A stretch of DNA of 64,000 bases from Neoechinorhynchus agilis (lineage: Eukaryota > Acanthocephala). The notes under the pieces were generated by a model. It was not told the DNA's origin, did not search any database, and saw nothing but the letters and a program-made list of their open reading frames with translations. The position numbers and the translations under genes are program-made. Below are positions 1-14,100 of this stretch, in pieces. The DNA lies in contig CM121343.1 of the NCBI GenBank assembly GCA_051530055.1, positions 124,001 through 188,000 of the forward strand, in the 5' to 3' direction. Numbering within the stretch: position 1 is the first letter of the stretch; every line of letters begins with the position of its first letter.

Positions 1-2124
1 TAGGGGATTAGATAATGTTGTAAACCGAGACTGGGCATAAAAAGGGCAATGGATTAAAGTCTCCAAAATAAAAATTTGTACGAGATTAATTCACTTAACC
101 GTTCGCATGCTTCAGCATCCAATCTTGGAGACACGTGACTAAAAGGGCATTGTAGTTTTGTCCAAAAAAAGGGTGACATATTACCTTCTGCAATAGGCTA
201 TATATTTTCTAAACATATTGATTGATAACTGGGTTATCGTTTCATTTTCCTGCAGTTGGTTTATTTCTTTAGTCCCATCGACCGGATCTTTATTGTTTTC
301 GGTGGTTTTATTAGAGACTGGTCCAGTCATATGAACCTTTATGACATGACGAGCCATTTCCATGTCTCGTTCATCATCATGGTCGTCTTTCATGATGAAT
401 ATCATGTCGAATCTGGACAAGATGGTCGGCATAAAATCAATATTACTTTCTCCTTTGAGGTCATCCCATCTTCCATAAACGCTATTAGCAGCAGCAAGAA
501 CTGAACATCTAGTGTTCAAAGTGGACGTTATTCCCGCTTTAGCGATACTTATTGTTTGTTGTTCCATCGCTTCGTGAATGGCAACTCGGTCGTCCTCACG
601 CATCTTATCGAACTCGTCGATACACACAACTCCACCGTCAGCTAAGACCATTGCACCGCCTTCCACGATGAAATTAGAAGTTTGACTATCACGAACGATA
701 GCTGCAGTTAATCCTGCAGCACTACTTCCTTTCCCTGAAGTATAGACGGCAATTGGAGCTACACGTTCCACGAATTTAAGCATTTGACTTTTTGCAGTCC
801 CTGGATCGCCTATTAAAAGAAGATTAATATCGCCGCGACGATATAGTCCATCCGGGAGACACTTTCTAGCGCCCCCAAACAAAAGACAAACGATTGCTTT
901 TTTGGCATCATCCATTCCATAAATAGACGGAGCAAACGAACGAGTCAATATTCCATACACATCGCTGGAAGCAGCAATTTTCTGGAATGCCTCAACATCT
1001 TTAGGATTAAAATCGACAACTGCTCCAATTGTATTATTAAAAGCCCCACCGCCAGCGTTTCCATCATCATCGTCTACTTCGCCATAAGTATGAACTTTCA
1101 AACCAAGAACCCGGAGATATGGTGGTCTAATACCAACGTTCGCTTTTACTTTAGCTGACTTGGTGGGTTGGCTAATAGCCGCTTTCCGGATAGAATATAT
1201 ACCGACGGCACTAATTCGGTTACCAGGACTTACACGATTAGCGAGTGTTCGGTCGCAGTATAGCAGCAAATGCCTCGGCATTTCACCAGAAGGGACATTT
1301 TCCGGTAGATCTTGGAGTTTTAGCATTTGATAATCCAGATAATCGCATTTATTGGGAAGTATAAAATATGGGTCCAATGCACACCCCGTTTGTGACATGG
1401 CACATCTTCTAGGAAGTTGGCATCCGTCCAACCCGGGTTTTATATAAATATTGGACAAGGTGGATCGGCAGCTTCGACATTGTGCCGTAATTCGTATAGC
1501 TTTTGAACGCACGTTGGTCGCTGAGATCACTATTCCGGTGATTTTGACTAGACTTGCCATATTTTCAGATTTTATATTTCTAATGCTTTGGATCGTCCCT
1601 TGTGTCCAATTCAGAGTAACTTGAACGGCTTTATGTACGTCATATTGTTCAATCTGTTGTTGATCTTCGTCCATTTCGAAATCTTCTTGAGGTTCTAATG
1701 TTTTATCGTCATCACTTGACCTCATAACTTCACTGACTATTAATCGACTAGCCTCTTCCATCGCTGGAACGACATCCTCCGGATGTAATGTTAACAATTC
1801 ATAGAATTCCTTATCAAAAGAAGCCAAATCAGTCAACTCGACATGTAAAAACCGCATATTACTAGCTATGTTGTTCTTTAAAGCTTTACGGTATACAAAA
1901 TGACCACTACGATTAAATGTCCGGATAAATGAACTCATTCGCTTCTCAATATCCACCTTATTAACGGCCGAATGCTGACGATAAGCATCATGTCTTGAGT
2001 CCATAAACCCCGCTTCCACTCCACTGTCAACTGCCATCGCTCCACTTCCTACGTCCTGATAACTCTCCGAAACATAAATACCACCCATGTCCAATCCGGT
2101 TCCTCCTGTAAATATACCCGACAT
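1..2124 (-). CDS. MCM5: DNA replication licensing factor MCM5, 5' part (runs off the window)
   Basis: MCM5 is one subunit of the hexameric MCM2-7 helicase that unwinds DNA at replication origins in the nucleus. The first exon (185-2124) opens at ATG 2124 and encodes about 646 residues. It carries a cysteine-pair zinc region near residues 218-250, the Walker A motif GDPGTAKS near 438, Walker B VCIDEFDKM near 500 and the arginine-finger SRFD near 571. The acidic patch around residues 140-160 fits the family. The exon ends at YCR with a GT donor. A 46-bp intron (139-184) leads to exon 82-138, which reads SHVSPRLDAEACERL and matches the conserved C-terminal start. A second intron of about 51 bp (31-81) leads to coding sequence at 1-30; this last junction is less certain. 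About 70 C-terminal residues lie outside the window. The satellite array begins only ~90 bp upstream of the ATG, so any promoter must be very short or lie within the repeats. Confidence 0.95.
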
Positions 2125-2215
2125 TTTTTTCTATAGGTCCAACAATGGACAGCGCCCATCCATTCCCTTAAATAAATGTACAGAGAAAGAATGGGATGAA
2201 TGACGTCACCTCCGT

Positions 2216-5200
2216 CCTCACGTTATGTCGAGAACGTTGAGAGTTTGTGAGGTTTGGTCTCTGCTAGGTTCATTTCAAGTTATGATATCCAAGAAGATTG
2301 GGCAGTATGGATCCAATCACAGGGAATCAATATTACTTTTAATCAAAATATTCGGTAAAGCTTATAAATACGATCTCCCACGTTATGTCGAATTATTGAA
2401 CAAAATGCGGGTTTTCGAAGTGGATTACGGGTCCCGTCGAGTAAGGGAACGTTGGTGGTTATTGTTTCTAGGAGAGTTTGTGAGGTTGGGTCTCTCCTCA
2501 GGTTCATTTCAAGTTATGATATTTAAGAAGATTGGGCAGTATGGATCCAATCACAGGGAATCAATATTACTTTTAATCAAAATATTCGGTAAAGCTTATA
2601 AATTCGTCCACACGTTATGTCGAATTATTGAACAAAGAATACGGGTTTTTTCGAAGTGGATTACGGGTCCGGTCGAGTAAGGGAACGTTGGTGGTTATTG
2701 TTTCTAGGAGAGTGTGAGTTATAGTCTCTCCTCGGGTTCATTTCAAGTTATGATATCAAGAAGATTGGGCAGTATGGATCCAATCACAGGGAATCAATAT
2801 TACTTTCAATCAAAATATTCGGTAAAGCATATAAATTCGTCCTCACGTTATGTCGAATTATTGAACAAAGAATACGGGTTTTTTCGAAGTGGATTACGGG
2901 TCCGGTCGTGTAAGGGAACGTTGGTGGTTATTGTTTCTAGGAGAGTGTGAGGTTGGGTCTCTCCTCAGGTTCATTTGAAGTTATGATATCCAAGAAGATT
3001 GGGCAGTATGGATCCAATCACAGGGAATCAATATTACTTTCAATCAAAATATTCGGTAAAGCATATAAATTCGTCCTCACGTTATGTCGAATTATTGAAC
3101 AAAGAATACGGGTTTTTTCGAAGTGGATTACGGGTCCCGTCGAGTAAGGGAACGTTGGTGGTTATTGTTTCTAGGAGAGTTTGTGAGGTTGGGTCTCTGC
3201 TCAGGTTCATTTCAAGTTATGATATCCAAGAAGATTGGGCAGTATGGATCCAATCACAGGGAATCAATATTACTTTCAATCAAAATATTCGGTAAAGCAT
3301 ATAAATTCGTCCTCACGTTATGTCGAATTATTGAACAAAGAATACGGGTTTTTTCGAAGTGGATTACGGGTCCGGTCGAGTAAGGGAACGTTGGTGGTTA
3401 TTGTTTCTAGGAGAGTTTGTGAGGTTGGGTCTCTCCTCAGGTTCATTTCAAGTTATGATATCCAAGAAGATTGGGCAGTATGGATCCAATCACAGGGAAT
3501 CAATATTACTTTCAATCAAAATATTCGGTAAAGCTTATAAATTCGTCCTCACGTTATGTCGAATTATTGAACAAAGAATACGGGTTTTTTCGAAGTGGAT
3601 TACGGGTCCGGTCGTGTAAGGGAACGTTGGTGGTTATTGTTTCTAGGAGAGTGTGAGGTTGGGTCTCTCCTCAGGTTCATTTCAAGTTATGATATCCAAG
3701 AAGATTGGGCAGTATGGATCCAATCACAGGGAATCAATATTACTTTCAATCAAAATATTCGGTAAAGCATATAAATTTCGTCCTCACGTTATGTCGAATT
3801 ATTGAACAAAGAATACGGGTTTTTTCGAAGTGGATTACGGGTCCCGTCGAGTAAGGGAACGTTGGTGGTTATTGTTTCTAGGAGAGTGTGAGGTTGGGTC
3901 TCTCCTCAGGTTCATTTCAAGTTATGATATCCAAGAAGATTGGGCAGTATGGATCCAATCACAGGGAATCAATATTACTTTTAATCAAAATATTCGGTAA
4001 AGCATATAAATTCGTCCTCACGTTATGTCGAATTATTGAACAAAGAATACGGGTTTTTTCGAAGTGGATTACGGGTCCGGTCGTGTAAGGGAACGTTGGT
4101 GGTTATTGTTTCTAGGAGAGTGTGAGGTTGGGTCTCTCCTCAGGTTCATTTCAAGTTATGATATCCAAGAAGATTGGGCAGTATGGATCCAATCACAGGG
4201 AATCAATATTACTTTTAATCAAAATATTCGGTAAAGCATATAAATTCGTCCTCACGTTATGTCGAATTATTGAACAAAGAATACGGGTTTTTTCGAAGTG
4301 GATTACGGGTCCGGTCGTGTAAGGGAACGTTGGTGGTTATTGTTTCTAGGAGAGTGTGAGGTTGGGTCTCTCCTAGGTTCATTTCAAGTTATGATATCCA
4401 AGAAGATTGGGCAGTATGGATCCAATCACAGGGAATCAATATTACTTTTAATCAAAATATTCGGTAAAGCATATAAATACGTCCTCACGTTATGTCGAAT
4501 TATTGAACAAAGAATACGGGTTTTCGAAGTGGATTACGGGTCCGGTCGTGTTAAGGAACGTTGGTGGTTATTGTTTCTAGAGAGTGTGAGGTTGGGTCTC
4601 TCCTCAGGTTCATTTCAAGTTATGATATCCAAGAAGATTGGGCAGTATGGATCCAATCACAGGGAATCAATATTACTTTTAATCAAAATATTCGGTAAAG
4701 CTTATAAATTCGTCCTCACGTTATGTCGAATTATTGAACAAAGAATACGGGTTTTTTCGAAGTGGATTACGGGTCCCGTCGTGTAAGGGAGCGTTGGTGG
4801 TTATTGTTTCTAGGAGAGTGTGAGGTTGGGTCTCTCCTCAGGTTCATTTCAAGTTATGATATCCAAGAAGATTGGGCAGTATGGATCCAATCACAGGGAA
4901 TCAATATTACTTTCAATCAAAATATTCGGTAAAGCTTATAAATTCGTCCTCACGTTATGTCGAATTATTGAACAAAGAATACGGGTTTTTTCGAAGTGGA
5001 TTACGGGTCCCGTCGAGTAAGGGAACGTTGGTGGTTATTGTTTCTAGGAGAGTTTGTGAGGTTGGGTCTCTGCTCAGGTTCATTTCAAGTTATGATATCC
5101 AAGAAGATTGGGCAGTATGGATCCAATCACAGGGAATCAATATTACTTTTAATCAAAATATTCGGTAAAGCTTATAAATTCGTCCACACGTTATGTCGAA

Positions 5201-6107
5201 TTATTGAACAAAGAATACGGGTTTTTTCGAAGTGGATTACGGGTCCCGTCGTGTAAGGGAACGTTGGTGGTTATTGTTTCTAGGAGAGTGTGAGGTTGGG
5301 TCTCTCCTCAGGTTCATTTCAAGTTATGATATTTAAGAAGATTGGGCAGTATGGATCCAATCACAGGGAATCAATATTACTTTTAATCAAAATATTCGGT
5401 AAAGCTTATAAATTCGTCCACACGTTATGTCGAATTATTGAACAAAGAATACGGGTTTTTTCGAAGTGGATTACGGGTCCGGTCGTGTAAGGGAACGTTG
5501 GTGGTTATTGTTTCTAGGAGAGTGTGAGGTTGGGTCTCTCCTCAGGTTCATTTCGAGTTATGATATCCAAGAAATTGGGCAGTATGGATCAGTACGGGAA
5601 TCAATATTACTTTTAATCAAAATATTCGGTAAAGCTTATAAATTCGTCCACACGTTATGTCGAATTATTGAACAAAGAATACGGGTTTTTCGAAGTGGAT
5701 TACGGGTCCCGTCGAGTAAGGGAACGTTGGTGGTTATTGTTTCTAGGAGAGTGTGAGGTTTGGGTCTCTCTCCTCGGGTTCATTTCAAGTTATGATATCC
5801 AAGAAGATTGGAGCGTGTGGATTAATCACAGGGAATCAATATTACATTATCAAATATTCGGTAAAGCATATAAATTCGTCCACACGTTATGTCGAATTAT
5901 TGAACAAAGAATACGGGTTTTTTCGAAGTGGATTACGGGTCCGGTCGTGTTAAGGAACGTTGGTGGTTATTGTTTCAAGAGAGTGTGAGGTTTGGTCTCT
6001 GCTCAGGTTCATTTCAAGTTATGATATCCAAGAAGATTGGGCAGTATGGATTCAATCACAGGGAATCAATATTACTTTCAATCAAAATATTCGGTAAAGC
6101 ATATAAA
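2216..6107. repeat. Tandem satellite, ~234-bp unit, about 17 copies
   Basis: The string gggcagtatgg recurs at about 2301, 2535, 2767, 3001, 3237, 3473, 3709, 3943, 4177, 4409, 4640, 4876, 5110, 5344, 5578 and 6040, with a variant near 5812. Spacing is 231-236 bp. Central units are almost identical; the outer ones (first, and those after 5520) carry more indels and substitutions, the usual pattern of homogenised satellites. Several units have long open frames in more than one register, but the unit length is not a multiple of three and no frame persists, so I do not call protein here. The array starts ~90 bp before the MCM5 start codon and stops abruptly at a LINE fragment. A lone diverged relative may lie near 25430-25560. 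Confidence 0.97.
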
Positions 6108-6660
6108 TTTCCTCCGTTTCAATGCAAAGGATTTGTGATTGGGAAAGGTCGCAAAAGACGATGATAAAGTAAAGCTTGAGTAAAATTTAGAGAGATCGAG
6201 CGAAGGGATTCCTAAATGTCCGAGGTATTTGAAGAGGTCGATTTTAAAGGTATTGCGTTTGAGGGAAAGTGTAATGTGCGGATCCCATTTTAGGTTTGAT
6301 TGAAATTGGAGACCCAGAATCATGAGAAGGCGATTCGTTGGATGTCATTTGAAGGATCGGGTGAATGAGGGGATCATTTCGAAACATTTAGGAAAATTCA
6401 GGTAGAATTTGTGATTGGTGTAGAAATCTTTAAAGTTGATGATTTCGTTAGATGTTAAGGAGAGGGAGAGGTGGAAGTGTGATTGAGTGATGGGGTAAGA
6501 AAAGTTTAGAGTGTGATGAGAGAAAAGAAGTGGTGACAAGACGGAACCTTGAAGAACTCCTTTGGTGATCGAGGAGATAGAACGGCAGTGAATGTGTTGT
6601 TTGCGATTGTGAAGATAAGATTCGAGCCAGTGAATCTGCCACGAATTTAGGCGTCAAAAG
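6108..6660 (-). mobile_element. LINE fragment, jockey/CR1-like reverse transcriptase, truncated at both ends
   Basis: On the minus strand, near 6650-6540, one reads WLESYLHNRKQHIHC followed by KGVLQGSVLSPLLF. This is the conserved block just before the catalytic aspartates of non-LTR reverse transcriptases. Nearer 6320-6150 comes ILGLQFQSNLKWDPH and FKYLGHLGIPSLDLSKFYSS, the family's thumb region. The frame changes at least once between the blocks, so it is a dead fragment. It closely resembles the LINE pieces at 45616-46575 and 55258-57997 and is probably the same family. Its 3' side is cut by the satellite array at ~6108 and its 5' side ends in non-coding DNA near 6660. Confidence 0.85.
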
Positions 6661-7080
6661 GAATTTTATGAATATTTTAATGGTAAAATAAAGGTGTATA
6701 TTTAAAAATTGGGACGGAAATCGTTCCTTTATTTTGGATTTGGAATGAATTCGGGTTCACCAAATCGCAATATTGTGGATGATTCCTGAATAAAACCGTC
6801 TTAGTTTATAAATTGCGTCGGCTGCATGAACAATCCTATGTGAAATATTTGCGTTTTAAATCACTAAATAAAATTTTAGAGAATTTGGATTCATGATAAT
6901 GTTTGGTAATGATGAAATAAAAGCCTAATATATCTCATTTTTTAAAACATTATCTTCATGTCATTTTGATGAACGCTTTGTAGTAATATTCATTTTCCTT
7001 ATTAAAACTAAAGTTCATTAATTGTGAGTTTTCATCAACATAATAGACAATTTTTCAATAGACACAGCAAATGCCCATAT
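6661..7080. other. Intergenic, nothing recognised
   Basis: AT-rich stretch between the LINE scrap and the 3' end of the LRR gene. It presumably holds that gene's 3' UTR. I see no gene, tRNA or obvious repeat in it. Confidence 0.6.
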
Positions 7081-9241
7081 TTACGAGCGGTGGCGACAAT
7101 GTTTGCATTGGCAAACGCACAGTTCCTGATAAATGTGTTGTACGTTTTTACAATCATTATTCTCGAAATCCGCGTCTGAATCGAGGAATATTTCGTTCGT
7201 TACGTCCATGTTCATCGTTTTCGTGAGTGGGAGCGCAACTGGAGGAGCGAGGGATTGCGGTCGAAGGAAATGGCACGATGCACCAGAATCTCCATTAACG
7301 AATGCAGGGGTCGACGCGCATCCAATGGAGTAGCTGGTCATGAGTACGTGAGGTTCATGGTGGTACCGAACATCGCAATCTACAAGGTTTCGACTGGAGG
7401 AATACGTCTTGAGCTTGTACCGAGTTTTCAATACGATTATGAATGTGATCAATAATAGAACACAGACAATAGCAAGTGGATAGACAGACTTTTGAGCCAT
7501 TTGACGAATATTCCCGAATCTTTCAACACGAACCTCGTCCAGGACTTTAGTACAATGCTTGTTTGATAATCGATGATCGGTCAACGTCAGGACGCATGCT
7601 CTACAGTTGCCATGAGTGACATTCATTATTTTGTACTCACGGTTGTTAGCTTCAACACGATATTGCATAGTTTGCTTCCCTGGAACCTGTATCCAGACAA
7701 AAAACTCCATTACCTTATCCGGATTTGCGATTTCCCAAGACACCGTGACAATTTCATTCTTATCTCGAGTAGCTTCCAACTTTATAACATGAGGAAATGA
7801 GCGATGCTCTTCTGAGCAATGATTTCTGATTAGTTGTGGGATCTTTTGCAGACGAGTTCCACGTAGGCTCCCGGGAGTACGGCATATTGAATCTTGTAAT
7901 AAATGCAGCACCGCTAATGAATTGTTCAAAAATGCCAGTAGGTCACAAGCGCAGTGAATTGGGTTTTTATCAAGTAATATGTTTTTTTCGATTCGACCAG
8001 CCAAATTGCTCAAGCGGCGGATATTCAATTGACTTAGCAAGTTGTGACTCATGTTGACTATTCCAATCTGACATGTCTTTTCAATGTTCGGAAGTGATTC
8101 CAATCGATTATGACTTATATCGAACATTTTCACGGAAACCATATGAGCAAATGTGAGCTTCCGTATAGAATTGCTGCTTAAGTTAAATAAATCAAGTGAT
8201 TTCAGGTTCTTGAACGTTAACGGATCGACATTTCGCAGACCACCTAAGCCCTGGTTGTCAAGTCTTATTTCTGTGAGATTTGTGCAACAATCTTTGAAAG
8301 GGCTCCCGTTGAGATGTGTAATGAGGTTTTGAGAAAGGTCAAGTTTCTCTAGCGACTGAAACGGAAGTAGGAGGCATGGGGATATTTGTTGGATGTAATT
8401 ATCCCGTAAAAACAAAGTTTTAAGGGTTGAGTTCATTCCTGCGTTGCATTTTCCATTCGAAGAAATCTGTGGTAGAGCTCTAATATGATTATGAGATAAG
8501 TCTAGCACTTCTAACCGAGGCCAAAGGTCTAGTTCGTTGACAGCAGTAACAGAATTATGAGATAGATTAAGCGTAATAAGTGATAAACAGGCTTCATGGA
8601 ATTTTTTGACATTTCATTCATAGTTCTCGACCCATGACGAAGATTAGGTAGAGAGCGGTGAACGTATTGTAGCTTAGATCGATGTGTTCAATATATTTGA
8701 ACAATTTTAAAGTTCCTGCTTCAAATCCTTGTACTCCACAACGATTTATAATAAGCTGTCTAAGTTTAAACGATCGGCTAAGAAGTGGGTGGCTGTTGGA
8801 CCAGAACGGAATTTTTCCACTTGTGATCGTTAAATATTTTAGCGCAGGCAGTATTGGAAGTGTGGGTGTTTCGACGTCAGGGTCGAAATCGATTGCCAAA
8901 TACTCAAGTGATTGATCAACACCACTGAATGCCTCGCTATCCAGTTGCTTGATTGGATTTCCATTTAAGTGTAAGCGTTTTAAAGACTGTATACCATTGA
9001 ATCCGTGTGCGCGGGACGATGTAATAAAATTGTCACTTAGTACCAATTCGTCGCAGACTGATTGGAATTTAGAAAAATCGGGAATGGCAATCAAGTTTTG
9101 TTGTGCGCAATTTATATAATTTATATTATCCTCTCGAATACCAAAAGTGCAAAAATCCGTGAAGGCACCGTCGAATTGCGATCCGGTTGAGGAAACAGCG
9201 GTTAGTGCGATCAATACAACAGACGTGGTCACTGGATACAT
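7081..9241 (-). CDS. Leucine-rich-repeat type I transmembrane protein (eLRR-only type, no TIR domain)
   Basis: Two exons, 8632-9241 and 7081-8591, are joined across a 40-bp intron (8592-8631; donor GTCGAG, acceptor GAAG) and give about 706 residues. The N-terminus is a signal peptide (MYPVTTSVVLIALTAVSS). A cysteine-containing LRR cap and about ten LxxLxLxxN repeats follow, including VLDLSHNHIRALP and SLDLFNLSSNSIRKL. A C-terminal LRR cap starts at NPIHCACDLLAFL. A hydrophobic segment near residues 568-592 (VYPLAIVCVLLLITFIIVL) is the membrane span, leaving a ~115-residue cytoplasmic tail without a TIR domain. The layout recalls extracellular LRR-only proteins such as nematode LET-4, PAN-1 or EGG-6, or insect Capricious-like proteins. 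I cannot assign an orthologue, and ligand and pathway are unknown. The splice junction was inferred from frame and from the LRR repeat register. Confidence 0.85.
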
Positions 9242-11172
9242 TCATTCAATGTCTTGAAGGTTGAATATAAGTTGACACTGTTTAGATCTGGAGGCAGAAG
9301 CATTGAAGTTGCTGGCGCATGAAGTGACAGGTCTGAAGGAGAGATATTAGAGGTATAAATATATTGATAAATCGGTCAATGGTGGTGGTGGTAATAATGC
9401 TGCGATCAATGGTTCTTCTCTAAAAAGCACTGTAATTATATTTTCTAAAATAATAAGAGAAAATCAATTGGGCAAGAGCGACTCTATGGAGAGGAACAAA
9501 TTTATGTTACAAGTCAACGGGTTGTTGATTTTGCAAATTATTTGCGGCTGGCTGATTGGTGGATTTTACAGTGTAAGATTAGTAAGGGTTGTTAGCGATG
9601 TGGTGTTTTGCTTTGTCGACTGTAATCTGATAATCTTCTACACATATTCCCCCCTCCGGTCTCAGAATTCATGCACGTGGTTCCAATCAATGTGCTAGTG
9701 CGAGACGGGAGAATACGGACTAGAGAAGACATTTCGATTCCAATGCATCGCAGACTGCTGCGCAAGTGTGGACAACAAATAATGCATACAGAATGAAAGA
9801 AAAGATCGCGACAAATTCTAATTGCTCCAGCGATGTCTTTTAGACTATTGAATAAAAGGAGAGCGAGGGAAGTGTATCGGGTATAGAGCTCTGGTTATGC
9901 ATTTTAATCCCGATTCCTTCCGCATGACAGACAAGTGCAAGATGATTAGCGCTGATTTCGCTGTCCCTTTCCCTATCTCGTGCCTCGAAATGATTACTGC
10001 TACACAAGCATCTACACAGCAGTAGCAACAACATTGGCATCCAACGGCACCGCCAAAAATATACATGTATTATTATGCACGGCTTATTTACTTTTGTCAA
10101 GCCAAATATACCGTGAAAATGATGTCCTTGAACAGAACTTGGCTCAGATATGCAACAAAGAAAACACAGCTAAGGACACTTCTTCGTTGGAATTAAAATC
10201 AGTTTTAGTGGCAATGGCATTTGAAAAGTTCATGGAGACGATCCAAAGAAGCAAAACAACAAGCGTTCCAGGAACGACAAAATGGATTTCTCTATAATTT
10301 GAAAAGTACTCTATAGAAATTATTTCCCATTGGTGTCAAGAAAATCTTAATATAAAAGGACGCCGATGTCAGTAATCACGAAATACAAGTTGACACCATA
10401 CAAAAGCGGTTCTCGATCTGGACGTGGCGTTTATTGCTGCGACAGCCGGTGCACCGGGTGCTTATAAGGAGACCAGATTTGGTTTACACACAAGGAGAGA
10501 TAGCAAAGGTTTAGAGTAGAAGGTCCACTGTTGGAAACGGTCGATGTAAATATAGATACCATGGGTCAACAGTGAGACGACCACGAATAGCAGGGTTGAA
10601 GAATCAAAGATTTGCACAAGATAATCTCCTGGTCACCTGTGGGCTCTGCACAAGGAATTGTTTGCACACGTTTTACTGCCACAACTAACAATTGAATCTG
10701 ACGGTGGCAAGATCGCGGCTTTTTTTCCTTATCGTTTCAAAATATTGTGCTGACCAATCAGAGTCAAGATGCTGCGCTGTTTGCGCGCTGGTTGGTCGAT
10801 TTTTCAAAAGATTAAGGTCTCATTACTCCTCTAAATTTTTGGTAATATCAAATAGGTGTTATTCTTGGATATTCTAAGAGGCGAGTCGTCACGGTAATCG
10901 GTAATGCAATTATGGGCAAAGCGTACACATACTGCATGTGTAATCGATCGTCACAGGATTTATGTGTCCTAAACGACGGAATCCTTGTCTTTGGTGGCTA
11001 TGATTTATATGGCGATCTCAAACACAACAAGAAAAGCATTCATGCACGATACACCTTATGTTTATTTATACAAATGAAAATTATCCACGGAATCGCTTTT
11101 CACTCTTTGGAAGATTGATCGAATAGATTGAGTGTGAGAGATTCACTTTGCAGCAACATTTAGCTTACAAAA
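9242..11172. other. Intergenic, no supported gene
   Basis: About 1.9 kb lies between the 5' end of the LRR gene and the 3' end of CASK, so it should hold the LRR promoter. Short open frames near 9470-9700 and 9980-10300 are open on both strands and show no motif, splice-linked continuation or recognisable similarity. I see no tRNA, satellite or transposon terminus. Confidence 0.5.
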
Positions 11173-14100
11173 TCAATAAATCCATTTAGCCGAAACCCAC
11201 TGGGGTCCGGTGTAGAATTTCTTTTCTAAAATCGCCCGTAGCTTCGCCACAGTCTCGTCGATATCAATATTGACAATTGTTATGTCGAAGAGATGCCCGT
11301 ACATTCGCTGCAAAAGCTCGCTTTCCCGAACCAATCTCTCCAGGCAGTCGTCGTCCTAAATAGTCGGAGAAATTTAATAGCCTCTAAAGTGCTTCTACCC
11401 TACACTCGCTTCTCGAATGCATCGAATTTCAGCTAGCACAGGTGCCGCAATAAATACAATTATTGGCGCAAACTCAGCTGATCGGAGAACTTTTAAGGCC
11501 TGAGGCTCAACGTCAAGTACGGCCATCTTACTGGGCACGCCATTAATTATTGACCGAATCGTATCTAGTTTGGTTCCGTACATTGCGTGTTCGTGTGTAC
11601 CATACTCTAAGTATCCATTCTTTGCAATATCCGAGAGCATTTCATCCGCTGTCACAAACCAGTATTTTTTCCCGTTCTCCTCCGAACTCGGCATTAATCG
11701 AGTCGTATCTAAACATGCCATTTTCCAATCAAAATAACGAACGCCATCGTAAGCTCACGTGGAATCGGATACGCATATCTATCAGGTTGTGATGATATTA
11801 ACGTATTCTTTATATGTCGCCTACCGACTCCATGAGCACCTAAGAAAAAGTTACATAAGAAGCTAATAGTAAACTAACCAAGCAAAACAACGGTCTTCCA
11901 ATCAAAGGTTTCAACCCGCATCACCTCTTCGTATGTAGGAATGTCTAATTGCTGAAAAATCGCATTATGTTTCGTCAAATATTTATCCTTGTATTTCCTC
12001 CTTTTCAAGAACATCCCACAGTTTCCTTGGAAAACAGAGACGACACACACTGAGAACTGAAATGGCTGCTTAACTTACCATCCTTTGATTTTTGGTCCTG
12101 CGAACTTTTGTCAGAAGATTCGTTAGCACTCCGCCATTCCTGCAGCTCAGGACTAGGGATTAATCCACCAACTCCAACCACATCATCGGGATCCATGGGA
12201 CTATCTGAATCTACGGTCAAATCCGCAGTAACTTTACTAGCTTGCCACCAATTATAATCATCTTTTGATAATACCTTTAAACAAAGACTATCGACGCATT
12301 TGATGCATATTTTACTTACTCTAAGGACATCTCCAATTTTAAATGCGATTCCAACTCGTGGACACGGATTGTGTGGGTCACTCATTGGGTCGTAGTTGAA
12401 CATGGCTTTAATGAACATCTATGAAATATTAATTATTTATAAGGCCAATTTGGGAATTGTTTACCTGACACGGTAAATTAATTTGAGTTCGATTAGTAGG
12501 TAGGATTTTGAACGAGATATTCCCTCTTGCGTGCTGAAGTCGCTCTTGGATTGTGTCTATTTTAGTTGCCATTAGCGGTATTCCATTTATTTCTCTTATC
12601 TCATCTCCGACTTGAAGAATTCCTGTTCACTGCTTTAGCATAACTGTCAATATAGTGTGGAAGGCGCCTTACCTTGCCGGTGGATTAAACCACCGTGAAT
12701 TATTCTTGATATAATACATCTATCATCAGTCATTTTTACAGCAATGCCCTAACATACTCGCTTCATTTAACTGTCAATGACAAACACGTACTAGTACCAA
12801 TGGTTCATCGGTCCTTCGTTGAAATAGAACAAGTCTCATTTCTTGACGATTGCTTCTTGGCGTGATTACGGCGTTAATATTGTCGTTATTGTGGCCCCAA
12901 GGCGACTCATGAAGCTCAGGCTGCATATCTTCTTCTTCATCATCATCATCGGGAACATGTGAAACCAATAAATCATTGCTTGCTTGTTCACTCATTTGTC
13001 TGTGTCTAGTAGAACTTCCCAAATTCGCGATCGCACGTGCGATTTGCAGGACAGCCTAAAAAATATCGTTGTATCGCATTCTAATACACTGCTGATGAAC
13101 CTTCATATTTGATTGAATTTTGCGTATTTCCTGTACGAACAGTGGATCCATGTTTTGAAGAGGTAATGCTTGGAGACATGCCATAATGATCTAAATGGAG
13201 AAACAATTATGACCTTGTTGAAGCGTTTAAAGTTCCAATTTTTATAAAAGACGAACCAATTTTTTACTTACCTACCTTATCGGCACAAAGGAGCTTTGTA
13301 TCATCAATCGCACTAAAACTTTCCTTTGCGCAGAAAACGTCGAAGTAACACTGTAGAAAACGAATAACTTTTTCGAAACAATGACCCGATTTTGAATACT
13401 GACATTCAAAACTTTGCGAAGTTGTGAATTTGAGATTAACTTTGTGTAGTGACGCCCCGAACAAATATAAGGATATTCGATGTACTGCAAATCGTCCAAA
13501 CTGTCCGTTATGACTGATATAGCTAATATAATTTTTTGAAGGCGAATTTGGTTACTTTGACGAACCTTGATTTAACGACTCAATTTCATCCGAATGAAGA
13601 TTTGTCAAATCATCATGCATTTCCGTAGTTGACAATATAGCAGCCTATATTAAGAGTTAAAATGGATTTTGAAGGTAACACCTTGTCCTGCCTTAAGTTT
13701 ACGTAAACGGTTAAATTTCACCAGTTTTTCGATTGCTTGCGGTAAATGCACTTTGGGTGCAAAGAGAATGCGTTGCTGAAAATAAAAATAAAAAAAAGAT
13801 AGACATGCATATAGCTAACCTTTATCCATGGATGATTTAAAGCATCACTCGGGAGCAAACGTTTTTCTGGATCGATCTCAAGCATACCCCGCAAAAGGTC
13901 TTTAGCTGCATCTGATATACTTACAAACAATTGAGAAGTTTCCTATTAAAACTCGTGAAACGCAAGAAGTATTTATTCATGGACTTGCCGGTAAAACCCT
14001 TTCGTTACTTATACGTTTAGCACTCCGACTTATTGGGAAATAGGGCAAACAACCCGACAGTAAGAGATGAAGAATAACTCCAAGTGACCATGAATCTGCT

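Noticed and set aside
2225-6164. Many 60-160 residue open frames in the 234-bp satellite (…MISKKIGQYGSNHRESILL…)
   Set aside because: They are periodic by-products of the tandem unit, occur in several registers at once and never continue beyond a few units.
9468-10297. Possible genes between the LRR gene and CASK
   Set aside because: Frames are open on both strands, lack motifs and show no splice-linked extension.
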